The position numbers and the translations under genes were made by a program. A DNA stretch of 64,000 nt. It comes from an uncultured Planococcus sp. Its GTDB lineage: Bacteria; Bacillota; Bacilli; Bacillales_A; Planococcaceae. Below the pieces are notes generated by a model. The model saw nothing but the letters and a program-made list of their open reading frames with translations. It searched no databases and was not told the origin of the DNA. Below are positions 27,216-34,887 of this stretch, piece by piece. The stretch's first letter is position 1, and every line of letters begins with the position of its first letter. The DNA is taken from the NCBI GenBank assembly GCA_947502505.1, contig CANNAE010000002.1, positions 496,001 through 560,000 of the forward strand, in the 5' to 3' direction.

Positions 27216-27665
27216 CTAATCCTTTGGCTCATCCGATTCATAGGCCTCTTCTTGTTCTACATGGCCATGTTCTTTGTCGCCTGTCATGATTTTGGCAAAA
27301 TACGCTGTCGGTAATAATAATCCGATTGCCGCTTGAACCAAAGAGAAAAAGCGGGCGCTGCCGACCGGTACCAAGTCGCCATACCCGACAGACATCATCG
27401 TTGTACCGCTAAAGTATAAATAATCCCAGAAATCATGTGCCCCGGCTTTTCCTTCGGGTGTCGATAGCCGTATTACGACGCTTTGCATGCCCAGTAAATA
27501 GTAAAGCATGGCAAAGCCGAATGTGATTCCAATCAAGCTATAGAATAATTTTTGAAACAAAGGCGGGTGAAAATTGCTTTTATGAAATTTTTGCCCTGTG
27601 AAAAAGAACCATAAATTCGCCGCCATGAACAAGATTGTCAATCCTATCAAGATTGTGCCAAACAT
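27216..27665 (-). CDS. two-helix potassium channel protein
   Basis: A 149-residue membrane protein with an N-terminal TM segment (about 5-22), a second near 42-66, the pore loop and a last TM. The selectivity filter TMMSVGYGDLVPVG (about 91-104) is the K+ channel signature. The acidic C-terminal tail (GHVEQEEAYESDEPKD) lacks a RCK/TrkA-N domain, so gating is not by a nucleotide domain in the same protein. RBS AGGGGAACG before the ATG. Likely monocistronic; the sRNA candidate lies just downstream on the same strand but has its own promoter. Confidence 0.9.
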   Translation of the reverse strand: MFGTILIGLTILFMAANLWFFFTGQKFHKSNFHPPLFQKLFYSLIGITFGFAMLYYLLGMQSVVIRLSTPEGKAGAHDFWDYLYFSGTTMMSVGYGDLVPVGSARFFSLVQAAIGLLLPTAYFAKIMTGDKEHGHVEQEEAYESDEPKD

Positions 27666-27904
27666 GCGATCGTTCCCCTCTTATCAGTTCATTTTGCTAT
27701 TAATAGTAATCTAAGTAGAAACGATTCGCACTTTTATCGTCCCCAATGGGCAAAATACATAGGTTCTTTGAAACTGACCCCTAAAAATTATTCAGAATTG
27801 ATACTTTTAACTAGGTCAATTCCTTGCTACAGTTGTTCAAAACTACATGGCATCATATGAAGGCCCGGTGCCTGGCGGATGTCGAAGAAAGAAGGAATCG
27901 TTTT

Positions 27905-28441
27905 ATGCAAAAGACTACAACTTATTCCAGTTCCAAAACCTATGACTTGATCATTACTTCAATGCTCATCGCCCTGGTGTTTGTGGCGACGATGCTGCTC
28001 AATATCCGCCTGCCGATCGCGGCAAATGGCGGGCTGGTCCACCTTGGCACGACGATGCTGTTCACGGCAGCGCTATTGTTCGGCCCGAAAAAAGGCGCCA
28101 TCGCCGGTGCAGTCGGAATGGGGCTCTTCGATTTGGTCTCGGGCTGGACTTTATGGGCACCGATCACCATCGTTGCACGCGGCTTGCAAGGCTATTTGGT
28201 CGGGAAAATCGCCTGGTCCGGCGGGCGCGGCGGCGAGAGCCTCGGCTTCAATATCCTGGCGGCAACGCTTTCCATTCCCCTCATGGTCGCCATCTACTAT
28301 ATTGGCGAAGCGATCATTTTCAGCAGCTGGATCATCCCCGCTGCATCCATTCCAGGAAACCTCGTTCAAAACGCAGTCGGCCTGGCACTCGCTATCCCTG
28401 TTGTAGCCGCATTGAAAAAAACGCCTTACTTCAGAAATTAA
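27905..28441 (+). CDS. ECF transporter S component
   Basis: A 178-residue membrane protein with about five to six hydrophobic helices: a DLIITSMLIALVFVATMLLNIRLP start, LVHLGTTMLFTAALLFGPKKGAIAGAVGMGLFDLVSG in the middle, and ASIPGNLVQNAVGLALAIP near the end. This is the substrate-binding S unit of an energy-coupling factor vitamin transporter of the DUF1393/HmpT type. The shared EcfA/T module is not in the window. The ATG at 27905 follows GAAGGAAT; the frame is open to 27824. No TPP, FMN, preQ1 or folate riboswitch was recognised upstream, so the vitamin is unknown. Confidence 0.85.
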   Translation: MQKTTTYSSSKTYDLIITSMLIALVFVATMLLNIRLPIAANGGLVHLGTTMLFTAALLFGPKKGAIAGAVGMGLFDLVSGWTLWAPITIVARGLQGYLVGKIAWSGGRGGESLGFNILAATLSIPLMVAIYYIGEAIIFSSWIIPAASIPGNLVQNAVGLALAIPVVAALKKTPYFRN

Positions 28442-28445
28442 ACAA

Positions 28446-28480
28446 ATGCCCCGTCCTGAAATTCCAGGACGGGGCATTTT
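28446..28480. terminator. bidirectional intrinsic terminator
   Basis: ATGCCCCGTCCTG and CAGGACGGGGCAT pair around AAATTC, between the convergent ECF and acetyltransferase genes. Confidence 0.9.
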
Positions 28481-28481
28481 C

Positions 28482-28898
28482 CTATTCAGAAAATGTTTTT
28501 CTAAAACCATAAAAAGGACGGAAAGCGTACTTTTCATAAAACGAACTAGAGGAAGCGGAAGCCAACAGTTCCAGTCGCGTATGTGGGTGCTGGCTGTGGG
28601 CAAAATCCAATAGTTTCTTTCCTATCCCTAAGCCCCGATACGGCACTTCTATCAACAATTCACAAATGAACATGCTAACAAAACCGTCCGTCAAACCTCT
28701 GATATACCCAATGACTTGTTGGTCTCCATTCTCCGCTACGTAAGCAATGGAGGAACATTCCCAGGCTTTCTCAGTATTCTCTCTTTTTTCAACCAAATTG
28801 CTCCAGCCTTCCTGCGCATTAAGCTGTTGTATCGACTCGAAATCATTTTTTTCATAATCGCGGATTGCTATTTGAAGCTCATCATCTAGTTTTGGCAT
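28482..28898 (-). CDS. GNAT-family N-acetyltransferase
   Basis: A 138-residue GNAT protein. The acetyl-CoA loop reads VPYRGLGIGKKLLDFA (motif A, R/Q-x-x-G-x-G/A), preceded by the beta strand MFICELLIEV and followed by RLELLASASSSSFYEKYAF (motif B). The ATG at 28898 is chosen from GGGGGAATGGG upstream; 28913 would be a longer form. Substrate unknown. Confidence 0.87.
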   Translation of the reverse strand: MPKLDDELQIAIRDYEKNDFESIQQLNAQEGWSNLVEKRENTEKAWECSSIAYVAENGDQQVIGYIRGLTDGFVSMFICELLIEVPYRGLGIGKKLLDFAHSQHPHTRLELLASASSSSFYEKYAFRPFYGFRKTFSE

Positions 28899-28926
28899 GC
28901 CCATTCCCCCCATATTTATCGTTTTT

Positions 28927-28962
28927 AAAAAACCGCCGAGAGCAATGCTCTCAGCGGTTTTC
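28927..28962. terminator. intrinsic terminator after mqo
   Basis: AAACCGCCGAGAGC and GCTCTCAGCGGTTTT pair around AAT; located just past the mqo stop on the minus strand. Confidence 0.88.
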
Positions 28963-28968
28963 CTTTAC

Positions 28969-30498
28969 TTAAATTTGTGGCGTTAAATCTTCCGGCGTGT
29001 GATCGGCTGGTTTCACTTCATTCAAATCCAGCGTTTCTGCTGTATATTTATGAACATGCTTCAATAGCTCATCGTTGTCCATTAAGGATTTACCGTAGGA
29101 CGGGATCATTTCCTTGATTTGCGGTTCCCATTTTTCCAATTCCTGAGGGAAGCAGCTAGCAAGCAGCTTCAGCATGACGTGAACCGCTGTCGAAGCTCCA
29201 GGCGATGCCCCAAGCAACGCAGAAATGCTGCCGTCAGCTGAAGTGACAAGCTCTGTACCGAATTGCAGCGTGCCTTTGCCGCCTGCATCGGTATCTTTAA
29301 TGACTTGGACGCGTTGTCCTGCGACAACGAGTTCCCAGTCATCACTTTTCGCATTCGGGACGAATTCGCGCAGTTCTTCCATGCGCTGCTCTTTCGACTG
29401 AATGACTTGCTGGATCAAGTATTGCGTCAATGACAGGTTTTTCGCCCCGCCAGACAGCATCGTCAAGACATTATTCGGCTTGACGGATGCCACCAAGTCC
29501 ATATAAGAACCAGTTTTCAGGAACTTCGGCGTAAATCCTGCGAATGGCCCGAACAATAAGGATTTCTTATCGTCGATAAAGCGCGTGTCCAAGTGAGGAA
29601 CGGACATCGGCGGCGCGCCGACTTTCGCTTTGCCGTAGACTTTCGCGTGATGCTGCTCGATGACTTCCGGGTTTTTGCAGACCATAAACAAGCCGCTGAC
29701 CGGGAATCCGCCGATATGCTTCGATTCCGGGATGCCGGATTTTTGGAGCAAGTGGATGCTCGCCCCGCCGCCTCCGATAAAGACGAATTTCGCTGTGTGG
29801 ACGTCGAGTTTGCCGGTTTCCAAGTTTTTAACTTTCAGCAACCAACGGCCATCTTTCATTTGTTTCAAGTCCTGCACCGCATGGCGGTAATGGACATTAA
29901 CGTCTTCTTTGACAAGACGGTCAAACAGCATGCGCGTCAAAGCGCCGAAGTTGACATCTGTACCCGTATCAATTTTAGTTGCCGCAATCGGCTCATTGTC
30001 TTGGCGGTTCGCCATGATCAACGGCATCCATTCTTTCAGCACTTCCGGATCATCGGAAAATTCCATGCCTGTAAAGAGCGGATTTTCAGCCATTGCGTCA
30101 AAACGTTTTTTCAAAAAGCGGATATTGTCTTCGCCTTGCACCATGCTGATGTGCGGAAGCGGACGGATGAATTCTCCAGGGTTTTTCAACAATCCGGTTT
30201 TCACGAGATGAGACCAGAATTGAGCAGAGACTTGGAATTGTTCGTTGACGTCGATGGCTTTGCTGATATCCATCGTGCCATCCGGTTTTTCTTTCGTGTA
30301 GTTCAACTCACAAAGCGCTGCGTGGCCAGTTCCGGCGTTGTTCCATTCGTTTGAACTTTCCTCGCCAGGGCTCGACAATTTCTCGAAAACATTGATTTTC
30401 ATGTCCGGAGATAATTCTTTCAGGAGAATTCCCAAAGTCGCACTCATAATACCGGCACCGATTAAGATTACATCTGTATCAGTTTCTCTATTGCTCAT
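28969..30498 (-). CDS. mqo: malate:quinone oxidoreductase
   Basis: A 509-residue FAD enzyme of the membrane face that oxidises malate to oxaloacetate and passes electrons to quinone, replacing or backing up NAD-malate dehydrogenase in the TCA cycle. The FAD motif [17 protein letters not shown] is at residues 12-28; [21 protein letters not shown] (about 48-68) and [17 protein letters not shown] near 430 are Mqo-specific blocks. Length is normal. RBS AAAAGGAAGG. Monocistronic. Confidence 0.95.
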   Translation of the reverse strand: MSNRETDTDVILIGAGIMSATLGILLKELSPDMKINVFEKLSSPGEESSNEWNNAGTGHAALCELNYTKEKPDGTMDISKAIDVNEQFQVSAQFWSHLVKTGLLKNPGEFIRPLPHISMVQGEDNIRFLKKRFDAMAENPLFTGMEFSDDPEVLKEWMPLIMANRQDNEPIAATKIDTGTDVNFGALTRMLFDRLVKEDVNVHYRHAVQDLKQMKDGRWLLKVKNLETGKLDVHTAKFVFIGGGGASIHLLQKSGIPESKHIGGFPVSGLFMVCKNPEVIEQHHAKVYGKAKVGAPPMSVPHLDTRFIDDKKSLLFGPFAGFTPKFLKTGSYMDLVASVKPNNVLTMLSGGAKNLSLTQYLIQQVIQSKEQRMEELREFVPNAKSDDWELVVAGQRVQVIKDTDAGGKGTLQFGTELVTSADGSISALLGASPGASTAVHVMLKLLASCFPQELEKWEPQIKEMIPSYGKSLMDNDELLKHVHKYTAETLDLNEVKPADHTPEDLTPQI

Positions 30499-30736
30499 GT
30501 ATACCTTCCTTTTCTACGCGAGTATTAGCGGCTTTTCGGGTCCGCCGCTTCCGTATTAAATCCATCATCTATTGTATGCCTGTTTGACACAAAATTTCTA
30601 CTACTAACAGACAATTATAAACCATTTTGCGTAAGGATTAAAGAAAATTAGCCTTTTGCGCAAAGCCATAAGACGAAACAGCGGATTCCTGTATCAAAAG
30701 AGCGGAATCGCCATTCGAATGATGTCGTTACGTAAA

Positions 30737-30765
30737 AAAAGACCATCTTTTCGACGGTCTCTGCA
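30737..30765 (-). terminator. intrinsic terminator
   Basis: AGACCGTCG and a partly matching GATGGTCT pair, followed on the minus strand by seven Ts. It ends the small membrane-protein gene at 30788-31045. The rest of 30500-30735 shows nothing recognisable. Confidence 0.75.
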
Positions 30766-30787
30766 AAGACTTGCGGTTAGCTTGGAA

Positions 30788-31045
30788 TCACCAAATGGGC
30801 TTGGAGGTGAACTTCCTGTAAAGGGCAAGCAAACACCAGAATAGCCAGGCCGTGGCAAGCAAGCTCACCGTGTACCCGATGGGGGAAACAGATACTCCCT
30901 GCTGCAGCGCTTGGTCATTTGCCCATAATGCTTCGATATTCGGCTGAAACAGCATCGTCTTTACATAGCCGACTGTCAATGTGACTAGCCAATACAAAAG
31001 ATGGACCATTACGGCTAAGGCTGCTGCCTGGCATATCAGCTTCAT
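30788..31045 (-). CDS. small membrane protein, unknown
   Basis: An 85-residue protein with two strong hydrophobic segments (LICQAAALAVMVHLLYWLVTLTVGYV and VSLLATAWLFWCLLALY) separated by a polar loop and ending KFTSKPIW. The ATG at 31045 follows GGGGTGAGCGGG. I do not recognise a family. It lies 80 bp downstream of tag in the same direction. Confidence 0.6.
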   Translation of the reverse strand: MKLICQAAALAVMVHLLYWLVTLTVGYVKTMLFQPNIEALWANDQALQQGVSVSPIGYTVSLLATAWLFWCLLALYRKFTSKPIW

Positions 31046-31126
31046 CCCGCTCACCCCTTTTCCATATTTTAGCATAAAAATGGAAAGGTGAATAGGTTGA
31101 ATTCCAATTGTTCCAAATTTTTCAAT

Positions 31127-31690
31127 TTATTTTCGGTTTTTGGTATGGAAAGGACAACTGATTATATGATCATCAATCATCCCTATCGCCTGGAGGAACG
31201 AATAGCTCGTGACCGGCCCGACAAATTTAAAGCCGCGTTTTTTCAAATCCTTGCTGAGCTTTACCGACAATTCCGACTGGGCGGGAATCTGCCCGTCCGA
31301 TGCCCATTCGTTGACCACCGCTTTGCCCTCTGTGAAATTCCATAGATAATTGGCAAAACTGGTGAATTCGGCTTGGATTTCCTTTACCGCCTGCGCATTC
31401 GAGCGGACAGACGCAAGCTTGGCGGCGTGTTTGATTACGCCGTATTGCTCCTTGATCTCAGTAAGTGCTTCATCCGACAATGCGGCGCAGTACTCTATAT
31501 CGAAATTGTGAAAAGCCTCTTTATAGCTATCGCGTTTTGACAGCACGATCTGCCAGGACAAGCCGGCTTGGGCGCCTTCCAAGCTCAGCATTTCAAATAA
31601 GTAACGCTCGTCGCGGCTTGGCCGGCACCATTCCTCGTCGTGATATGCCTGCATCCGTTCGTCGCCTTTCGGCCATGCGCATTGTGGCAT
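31127..31690 (-). CDS. tag: DNA-3-methyladenine glycosylase I
   Basis: A 187-residue base-excision repair enzyme that removes 3-methyladenine from DNA. The zinc ligands of Tag are visible: C4 and H17 (MPQCAWPKG, AYHDEEW) and the H-x3-C pair in MIDDHIISCPFH at the C-terminus. SLEGAQAGLSWQIVLSKR is the conserved core. The ATG at 31690 with AGGGGAG upstream gives the standard length; longer forms would overlap the next small gene. Confidence 0.93.
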   Translation of the reverse strand: MPQCAWPKGDERMQAYHDEEWCRPSRDERYLFEMLSLEGAQAGLSWQIVLSKRDSYKEAFHNFDIEYCAALSDEALTEIKEQYGVIKHAAKLASVRSNAQAVKEIQAEFTSFANYLWNFTEGKAVVNEWASDGQIPAQSELSVKLSKDLKKRGFKFVGPVTSYSFLQAIGMIDDHIISCPFHTKNRK

Positions 31691-31751
31691 TGGATCATCT
31701 CCCCTTATTTTTATGGTAAAAAAAAGAAGCAGGCATTCGCTCCCCGCTCCC

Positions 31752-31946
31752 TCATCGATGTTCATCCCCGGATGTTGTCCGTTCTTCCGCTTTGACGCTT
31801 TCAATAGGTGTTTCTTGGCTAGGCGTATCGTCCACTTTATCGGACTTGCTCTTTTTCAGCATCACGAGGATACTGCCGACCAACAGCCCGGTAATCAGCA
31901 GAAAAAGCCCAAAGATGATGAGTGCCACCGTGATTCCACCAGGCAT
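31752..31946 (-). CDS. small single-pass membrane protein, unknown
   Basis: A 64-residue protein: one long TM helix (about residues 5-30, ITVALIIFGLFLLITGLLVGSILVML) and a charged, polar cytosolic tail. GAAGGGGGAAGGG just upstream is a strong ribosome binding site, supporting a real gene. No family recognised. Confidence 0.6.
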   Translation of the reverse strand: MPGGITVALIIFGLFLLITGLLVGSILVMLKKSKSDKVDDTPSQETPIESVKAEERTTSGDEHR

Positions 31947-31984
31947 TTCCCTTCCCCCTTCCGCTATCGCTCCTTATGTTCTTT

Positions 31985-32176
31985 TCATTGTCCATTCTCC
32001 AGCTTTTCCACGCGCAATTCCAGTGCTTCAATGTGTTTTTTCAAATCCGATTCATCTGCTTGCTGCTTTGTTCGCTTGGCTGATGCCTTTACGGCTGCGA
32101 TCACCACTATGATGATCAATGCAAAAAAGCCCAATAAGAAAATCGTTGCGATGATATCGCCTATATTATACATCAT
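31985..32176 (-). CDS. small membrane protein with coiled coil (DUF4083-like)
   Basis: A 63-residue protein: MMYNIGDIIATIFLLGFFALIIIVVIAAV forms one TM helix, followed by a basic stretch and a short coiled coil (LKKHIEALELRVEKLE). The NIGDII start is characteristic of DUF4083 proteins of Bacillales. Ribosome binding site weak. It leads a run of small same-strand genes ending in tag and the 85-residue membrane protein. Confidence 0.6.
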   Translation of the reverse strand: MMYNIGDIIATIFLLGFFALIIIVVIAAVKASAKRTKQQADESDLKKHIEALELRVEKLENGQ

Positions 32177-32280
32177 GATATTTTTTCACCATCCATTTCA
32201 TCTTTCGCCATTGATGTAGTTTTCTCCAAAACACGCCCAAACTCCTTTTTCCGAAAAAGCCAAGACAGCTTAGCGCAGTG

Positions 32281-32316
32281 AAAAAGCCGAAAACCAATTG
32301 AAGGGTTTCGGCTTTT
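32281..32316. terminator. intrinsic terminator
   Basis: AAAAAGCCGAAA and TTTCGGCTTTT pair around a 12-base loop, just past the stop of the small gene at 32336-32560. Confidence 0.85.
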
Positions 32317-32335
32317 GGGTTGTTAAATTAACCGC

Positions 32336-32560
32336 CTACCGCATCATTTCATTCACAAAATACAGCTGGTATATAGCCGGCAATAATAAGGCAACAGCCA
32401 AGCAAATCACTGCCGCCAGTTTTGACTGTTTGCGCAAGCGCCCGTCTTCTGATTTCAAGTGCTCAAAAAACGTCAATGTAAAATAAAAGCTAGCCACAAA
32501 CAGTAGCGCTGACACGATTCCCGTCCAGCCGCCCATTCCGAACATCTCCATATTCGACAT
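32336..32560 (-). CDS. small membrane protein, unknown
   Basis: A 74-residue protein with two TM segments (WTGIVSALLFVASFYFTLTFF and LAAVICLAVALLLPAIYQLYFV) linked by a charged loop (EHLKSEDGRLRKQSK). GGAGGAG four bases before the ATG at 32560 is a strong start signal. Followed by a terminator. Family not recognised. Confidence 0.65.
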   Translation of the reverse strand: MSNMEMFGMGGWTGIVSALLFVASFYFTLTFFEHLKSEDGRLRKQSKLAAVICLAVALLLPAIYQLYFVNEMMR

Positions 32561-32699
32561 TTGGCTCCTCCATTCGTTCTTGGTAACTTGCAGATTATGC
32601 CCCTTTTCAAAATGATACATGGAAGCAGAAAAATAATTCCCATTTTTTACATTTTATCATTTATCAGGAAGCAAAGGAATCTGAAAGTTCACTTAAAAA

Positions 32700-32858
32700 T
32701 CAAACAGTGAAATAACGGTTCAATTTTGGAATATACAACGAAAGGAAAAGTGAATGGCCTGCGCTGAACGAAATGAATGCGAGCCATAAGCCGTGGTTGC
32801 CGAATATCCGCTTCAATACCGAGATTTCTAGGATTTTCTGAAAAGGCGAAAGGATCTT
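32700..32858 (-). pseudogene. possible C-terminal remnant of a MATE-type transporter
   Basis: A frame of 52 residues without a start codon reads IFGNHGLWLAFISFSAGHS and continues hydrophobic to a stop at 32700. This recalls the last helices of MATE efflux proteins (phrases like GLNGLWLAFP). Upstream sequence on this strand is unrelated and holds stop codons. Weak evidence; it may be chance. Confidence 0.25.
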
Positions 32859-32869
32859 TTACAAGTTTA

Positions 32870-32929
32870 TTGACAATACATAAGCAGAGAAGTAGGATTA
32901 GATAAGAATCTAATTGAAAATGATTATCA
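32870..32929 (+). promoter_or_regulatory. promoter with Fur box and adjacent palindrome
   Basis: TTGACA (32870-32875), 17-bp spacer, TAGGAT (32893-32898). Downstream is TGAAAATGATTATCA (32915-32929), one mismatch from the 7-1-7 Fur box. Immediately before it is a perfect palindrome, ATTAGAT-AAGA-ATCTAAT (32897-32914), of unknown use. Fur would repress the binding-protein gene when iron is plentiful. Confidence 0.8.
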
Positions 32930-32966
32930 TTATTGATTGATTGTTTTCCCGAAGGAGAAGAACAAC

Positions 32967-33899
32967 TTGAAAAAGCCAGGATTATTGTTTGTGCTTTTAT
33001 TATTATTAGCTGTACTTGCAGCATGTGGCGCTGCCGAATCGCCGGAAGATGCAGCTGTCGCGGAACCAGAAGAGGATGCAGCAGCAGAAACATCTACATA
33101 TGAATCGGAAACAGGCGCAGTTGAGGTGCCGGCAGATCCACAGCGCATCATCGCTTTGACAAACGGGCCGAATGTCTTGGCACTTGAAGGCAATATCGTT
33201 GGAATCGACGAATGGACCAACGCCAACCCTCTTTTCGAAGACATGCTGTCTGATGTGGAAATCGTCACAGAAGACAATTTGGAGAAAATCATCGAATTGG
33301 ACCCAGATCTCATCATCGCCGGAACCCATATGAAGAACCTCGACAAGATGGGCGAAATCGCACCGACCGTTGCCTTTACATGGGGCAAGCTCAGCTATTT
33401 GGATCAACAGGTCGAAATCGGCAAACTGCTCAATAAAGAACAGCAAGCGACAGATTGGGTTGCTGATTTCCAAAGCCGCGCACAAGCAGCCGGTGAAGAA
33501 ATCCGCTTCAAAATTGGCGAAGACGCTACGGTTTCCGTCATTGAAAGCGGCAATAAGGAATTCTATGTATTCGGCGACAATTACGCACGCGGCACCGAAA
33601 TCCTCTATCAGGAAATGGGTTTGAATATGCCGGAAAAAGTCGAGGAACTGGCACTTGAAGCAGGCGTCCATACCTTCTCGCTCGAAGTATTGCCTGATTT
33701 TGCTGGCGATTATGTCGTGCTCAGCAAAAACCCGGATGTCGACAACTCATTCATGGAAACCGATGTCTGGAACAATATCCCTGCCGTAAGCGAAGAGCGC
33801 GTCATTGAAATCAATACGAAAGCATCGACGTACAGCGACCCGATCACACTGGACTATCTGCTTGGCATCTTTGAAGAAGGATTCCTTGCCGGAAGTTAA
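32967..33899 (+). CDS. orphan iron-siderophore-binding lipoprotein
   Basis: A 310-residue lipoprotein starting at TTG (32967) after GAAGGAGAA; earlier in-frame ATG (32937) would disrupt the signal peptide. Lipobox LAAC near residue 20, then an acidic linker. The mature domain closely matches the operon protein at 2508-3437 (VPADPQRIIAL, LEKIIELDPDLII, GTEILYQEMGLNMPEKV). No permease or ATPase gene adjoins it; it is monocistronic between a Fur-box promoter and a strong terminator. It probably delivers a related siderophore to the permease encoded at 3500-5502 (inference). Confidence 0.9.
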   Translation: MKKPGLLFVLLLLLAVLAACGAAESPEDAAVAEPEEDAAAETSTYESETGAVEVPADPQRIIALTNGPNVLALEGNIVGIDEWTNANPLFEDMLSDVEIVTEDNLEKIIELDPDLIIAGTHMKNLDKMGEIAPTVAFTWGKLSYLDQQVEIGKLLNKEQQATDWVADFQSRAQAAGEEIRFKIGEDATVSVIESGNKEFYVFGDNYARGTEILYQEMGLNMPEKVEELALEAGVHTFSLEVLPDFAGDYVVLSKNPDVDNSFMETDVWNNIPAVSEERVIEINTKASTYSDPITLDYLLGIFEEGFLAGS

Positions 33900-33902
33900 G
33901 CC

Positions 33903-33965
33903 CTGTGAGAGCCCCCGTCCGAACGGACTTCCACCCCCCTCGGAAGCCGTTCGGACGGGGGCTTT
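33903..33965. terminator. strong intrinsic terminator
   Basis: AGCCCCCGTCCGAACGG and CCGTTCGGACGGGGGCT form a long GC-rich stem with a CTTT tail. It separates the convergent lipoprotein gene and zinc-ribbon gene. Confidence 0.92.
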
Positions 33966-33967
33966 CT

Positions 33968-34138
33968 TTAGGTCTTGCTTTTAGCGCATTCATGGCATGT
34001 AAACTGGGCTTCCAATTTTAAGTAAGCTTTGATTTCAGTGAACCCTCTGCTTTTCGGGTAGCGCATCTCGAGTTGGACCGGTTCGCCGCCTTCGATTTCC
34101 TTGCCGCACACTCGGCACTTCGGTGATTCGTTGAACAT
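33968..34138 (-). CDS. zinc-ribbon microprotein
   Basis: A 56-residue protein with two CxxC pairs: C8/C11 (KCRVCGKEI) and C48/C51 (TCHECAK), a typical treble-clef/zinc-ribbon layout, and a conserved-looking LEMRYPKSRGFTEIKAYLK centre. AAGGGAGAAA precedes the ATG at a good distance. Homologues in Bacillales are commonly mislabelled Fe3+ hydroxamate ABC transporter substrate-binding protein; nothing in the sequence supports that name. Function unknown; possibly nucleic-acid or protein binding. Confidence 0.8.
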   Translation of the reverse strand: MFNESPKCRVCGKEIEGGEPVQLEMRYPKSRGFTEIKAYLKLEAQFTCHECAKSKT

Positions 34139-34165
34139 GGGTATTTCTCCCTTCTGCTGATTAAC

Positions 34166-34720
34166 TCATTGTTTCAAACGCTCAGATAAGCCCTCGTCGT
34201 CCGTATAAGTGAACTTGCCGATCTTGCCTTTCTGGACGTTCGAAAATAGCACGACGCCTTTCACTTCAGCGTGCTGCTCTTTTCCCCCTGCCTTTTGAAA
34301 AGCCACCTCTGCCGTGAACGTATAGCGATTCGCGGTCGTCTCGCTCAATTCGATGTCCACTTCGTCTAAGCGCAGCTCATAGCCATAAATATCAGCCAGC
34401 CCCGGGAAATAGGTACCGAAAACCCGCATGAACTGGTCTAATTCCTGATCCGTGAAGTATTCTCCGTATTTTTCCTCTACTTGCTGCTCAAAAGCCGCAT
34501 TCACTTCAACGCCGTCCACGATTTGTTTATTGGCCGGATTCCACATCGCTTTTAAGAATTCCTCGTCAGGCCCATTGAATTGCTGCTCCAACACCCGCTC
34601 GATCGCCGCCATTTTCGGATCGTCCGCTTTTGCTGCCAGGCACCCGCTTAAGATAGCTAAAGCCAAGAGCACAGCCAGCGCCAATAGCGTCTTTTTTAAT
34701 GTTCTTGCCCCGTTCTGCAT
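34166..34720 (-). CDS. putative lipoprotein, unknown
   Basis: A 184-residue lipoprotein. TLKKTLLALAVLLALAILSGC is a lipoprotein signal peptide with the lipobox ending at Cys about residue 28. The mature part is mixed alpha/beta with conserved-looking KYGEYFTDQELDQFMRVFGTYFP and VAFQKAGGKEQHAEVKGVVLFSN. AAAGGAGG before the ATG at 34720 fixes the start. No family recognised. Zinc-ribbon gene lies downstream in the same direction by 27 bp. Confidence 0.75.
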   Translation of the reverse strand: MQNGARTLKKTLLALAVLLALAILSGCLAAKADDPKMAAIERVLEQQFNGPDEEFLKAMWNPANKQIVDGVEVNAAFEQQVEEKYGEYFTDQELDQFMRVFGTYFPGLADIYGYELRLDEVDIELSETTANRYTFTAEVAFQKAGGKEQHAEVKGVVLFSNVQKGKIGKFTYTDDEGLSERLKQ

Positions 34721-34825
34721 ACTGTCGGCCTCCTTTACTTTTAGTACGAAAAAGACGCCTGTAAGTTTCAATTTTCTGTCATTAAAGGGAATTCACTTGG
34801 AAAACAGCAGGTGGTTTTCTACAAA

Positions 34826-34877
34826 AAAAACGCCTTTCAGCTCGCTTTCCCGAAGGTCCGCAGCCCGAAAGGCGTGA
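34826..34877 (-). terminator. intrinsic terminator after the M42 peptidase gene
   Basis: On the minus strand ACGCCTTTC and GAAAGGCGT pair around a long, partly paired loop, followed by eight Ts. It lies 10 bp beyond the peptidase stop. Confidence 0.85.
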
Positions 34878-34887
34878 ATAATTTTTC

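Noticed and set aside
27824..27904. Vitamin riboswitch upstream of the ECF S component
   Set aside because: Searched by eye for TPP, FMN, preQ1, folate and cobalamin core motifs; none was found.
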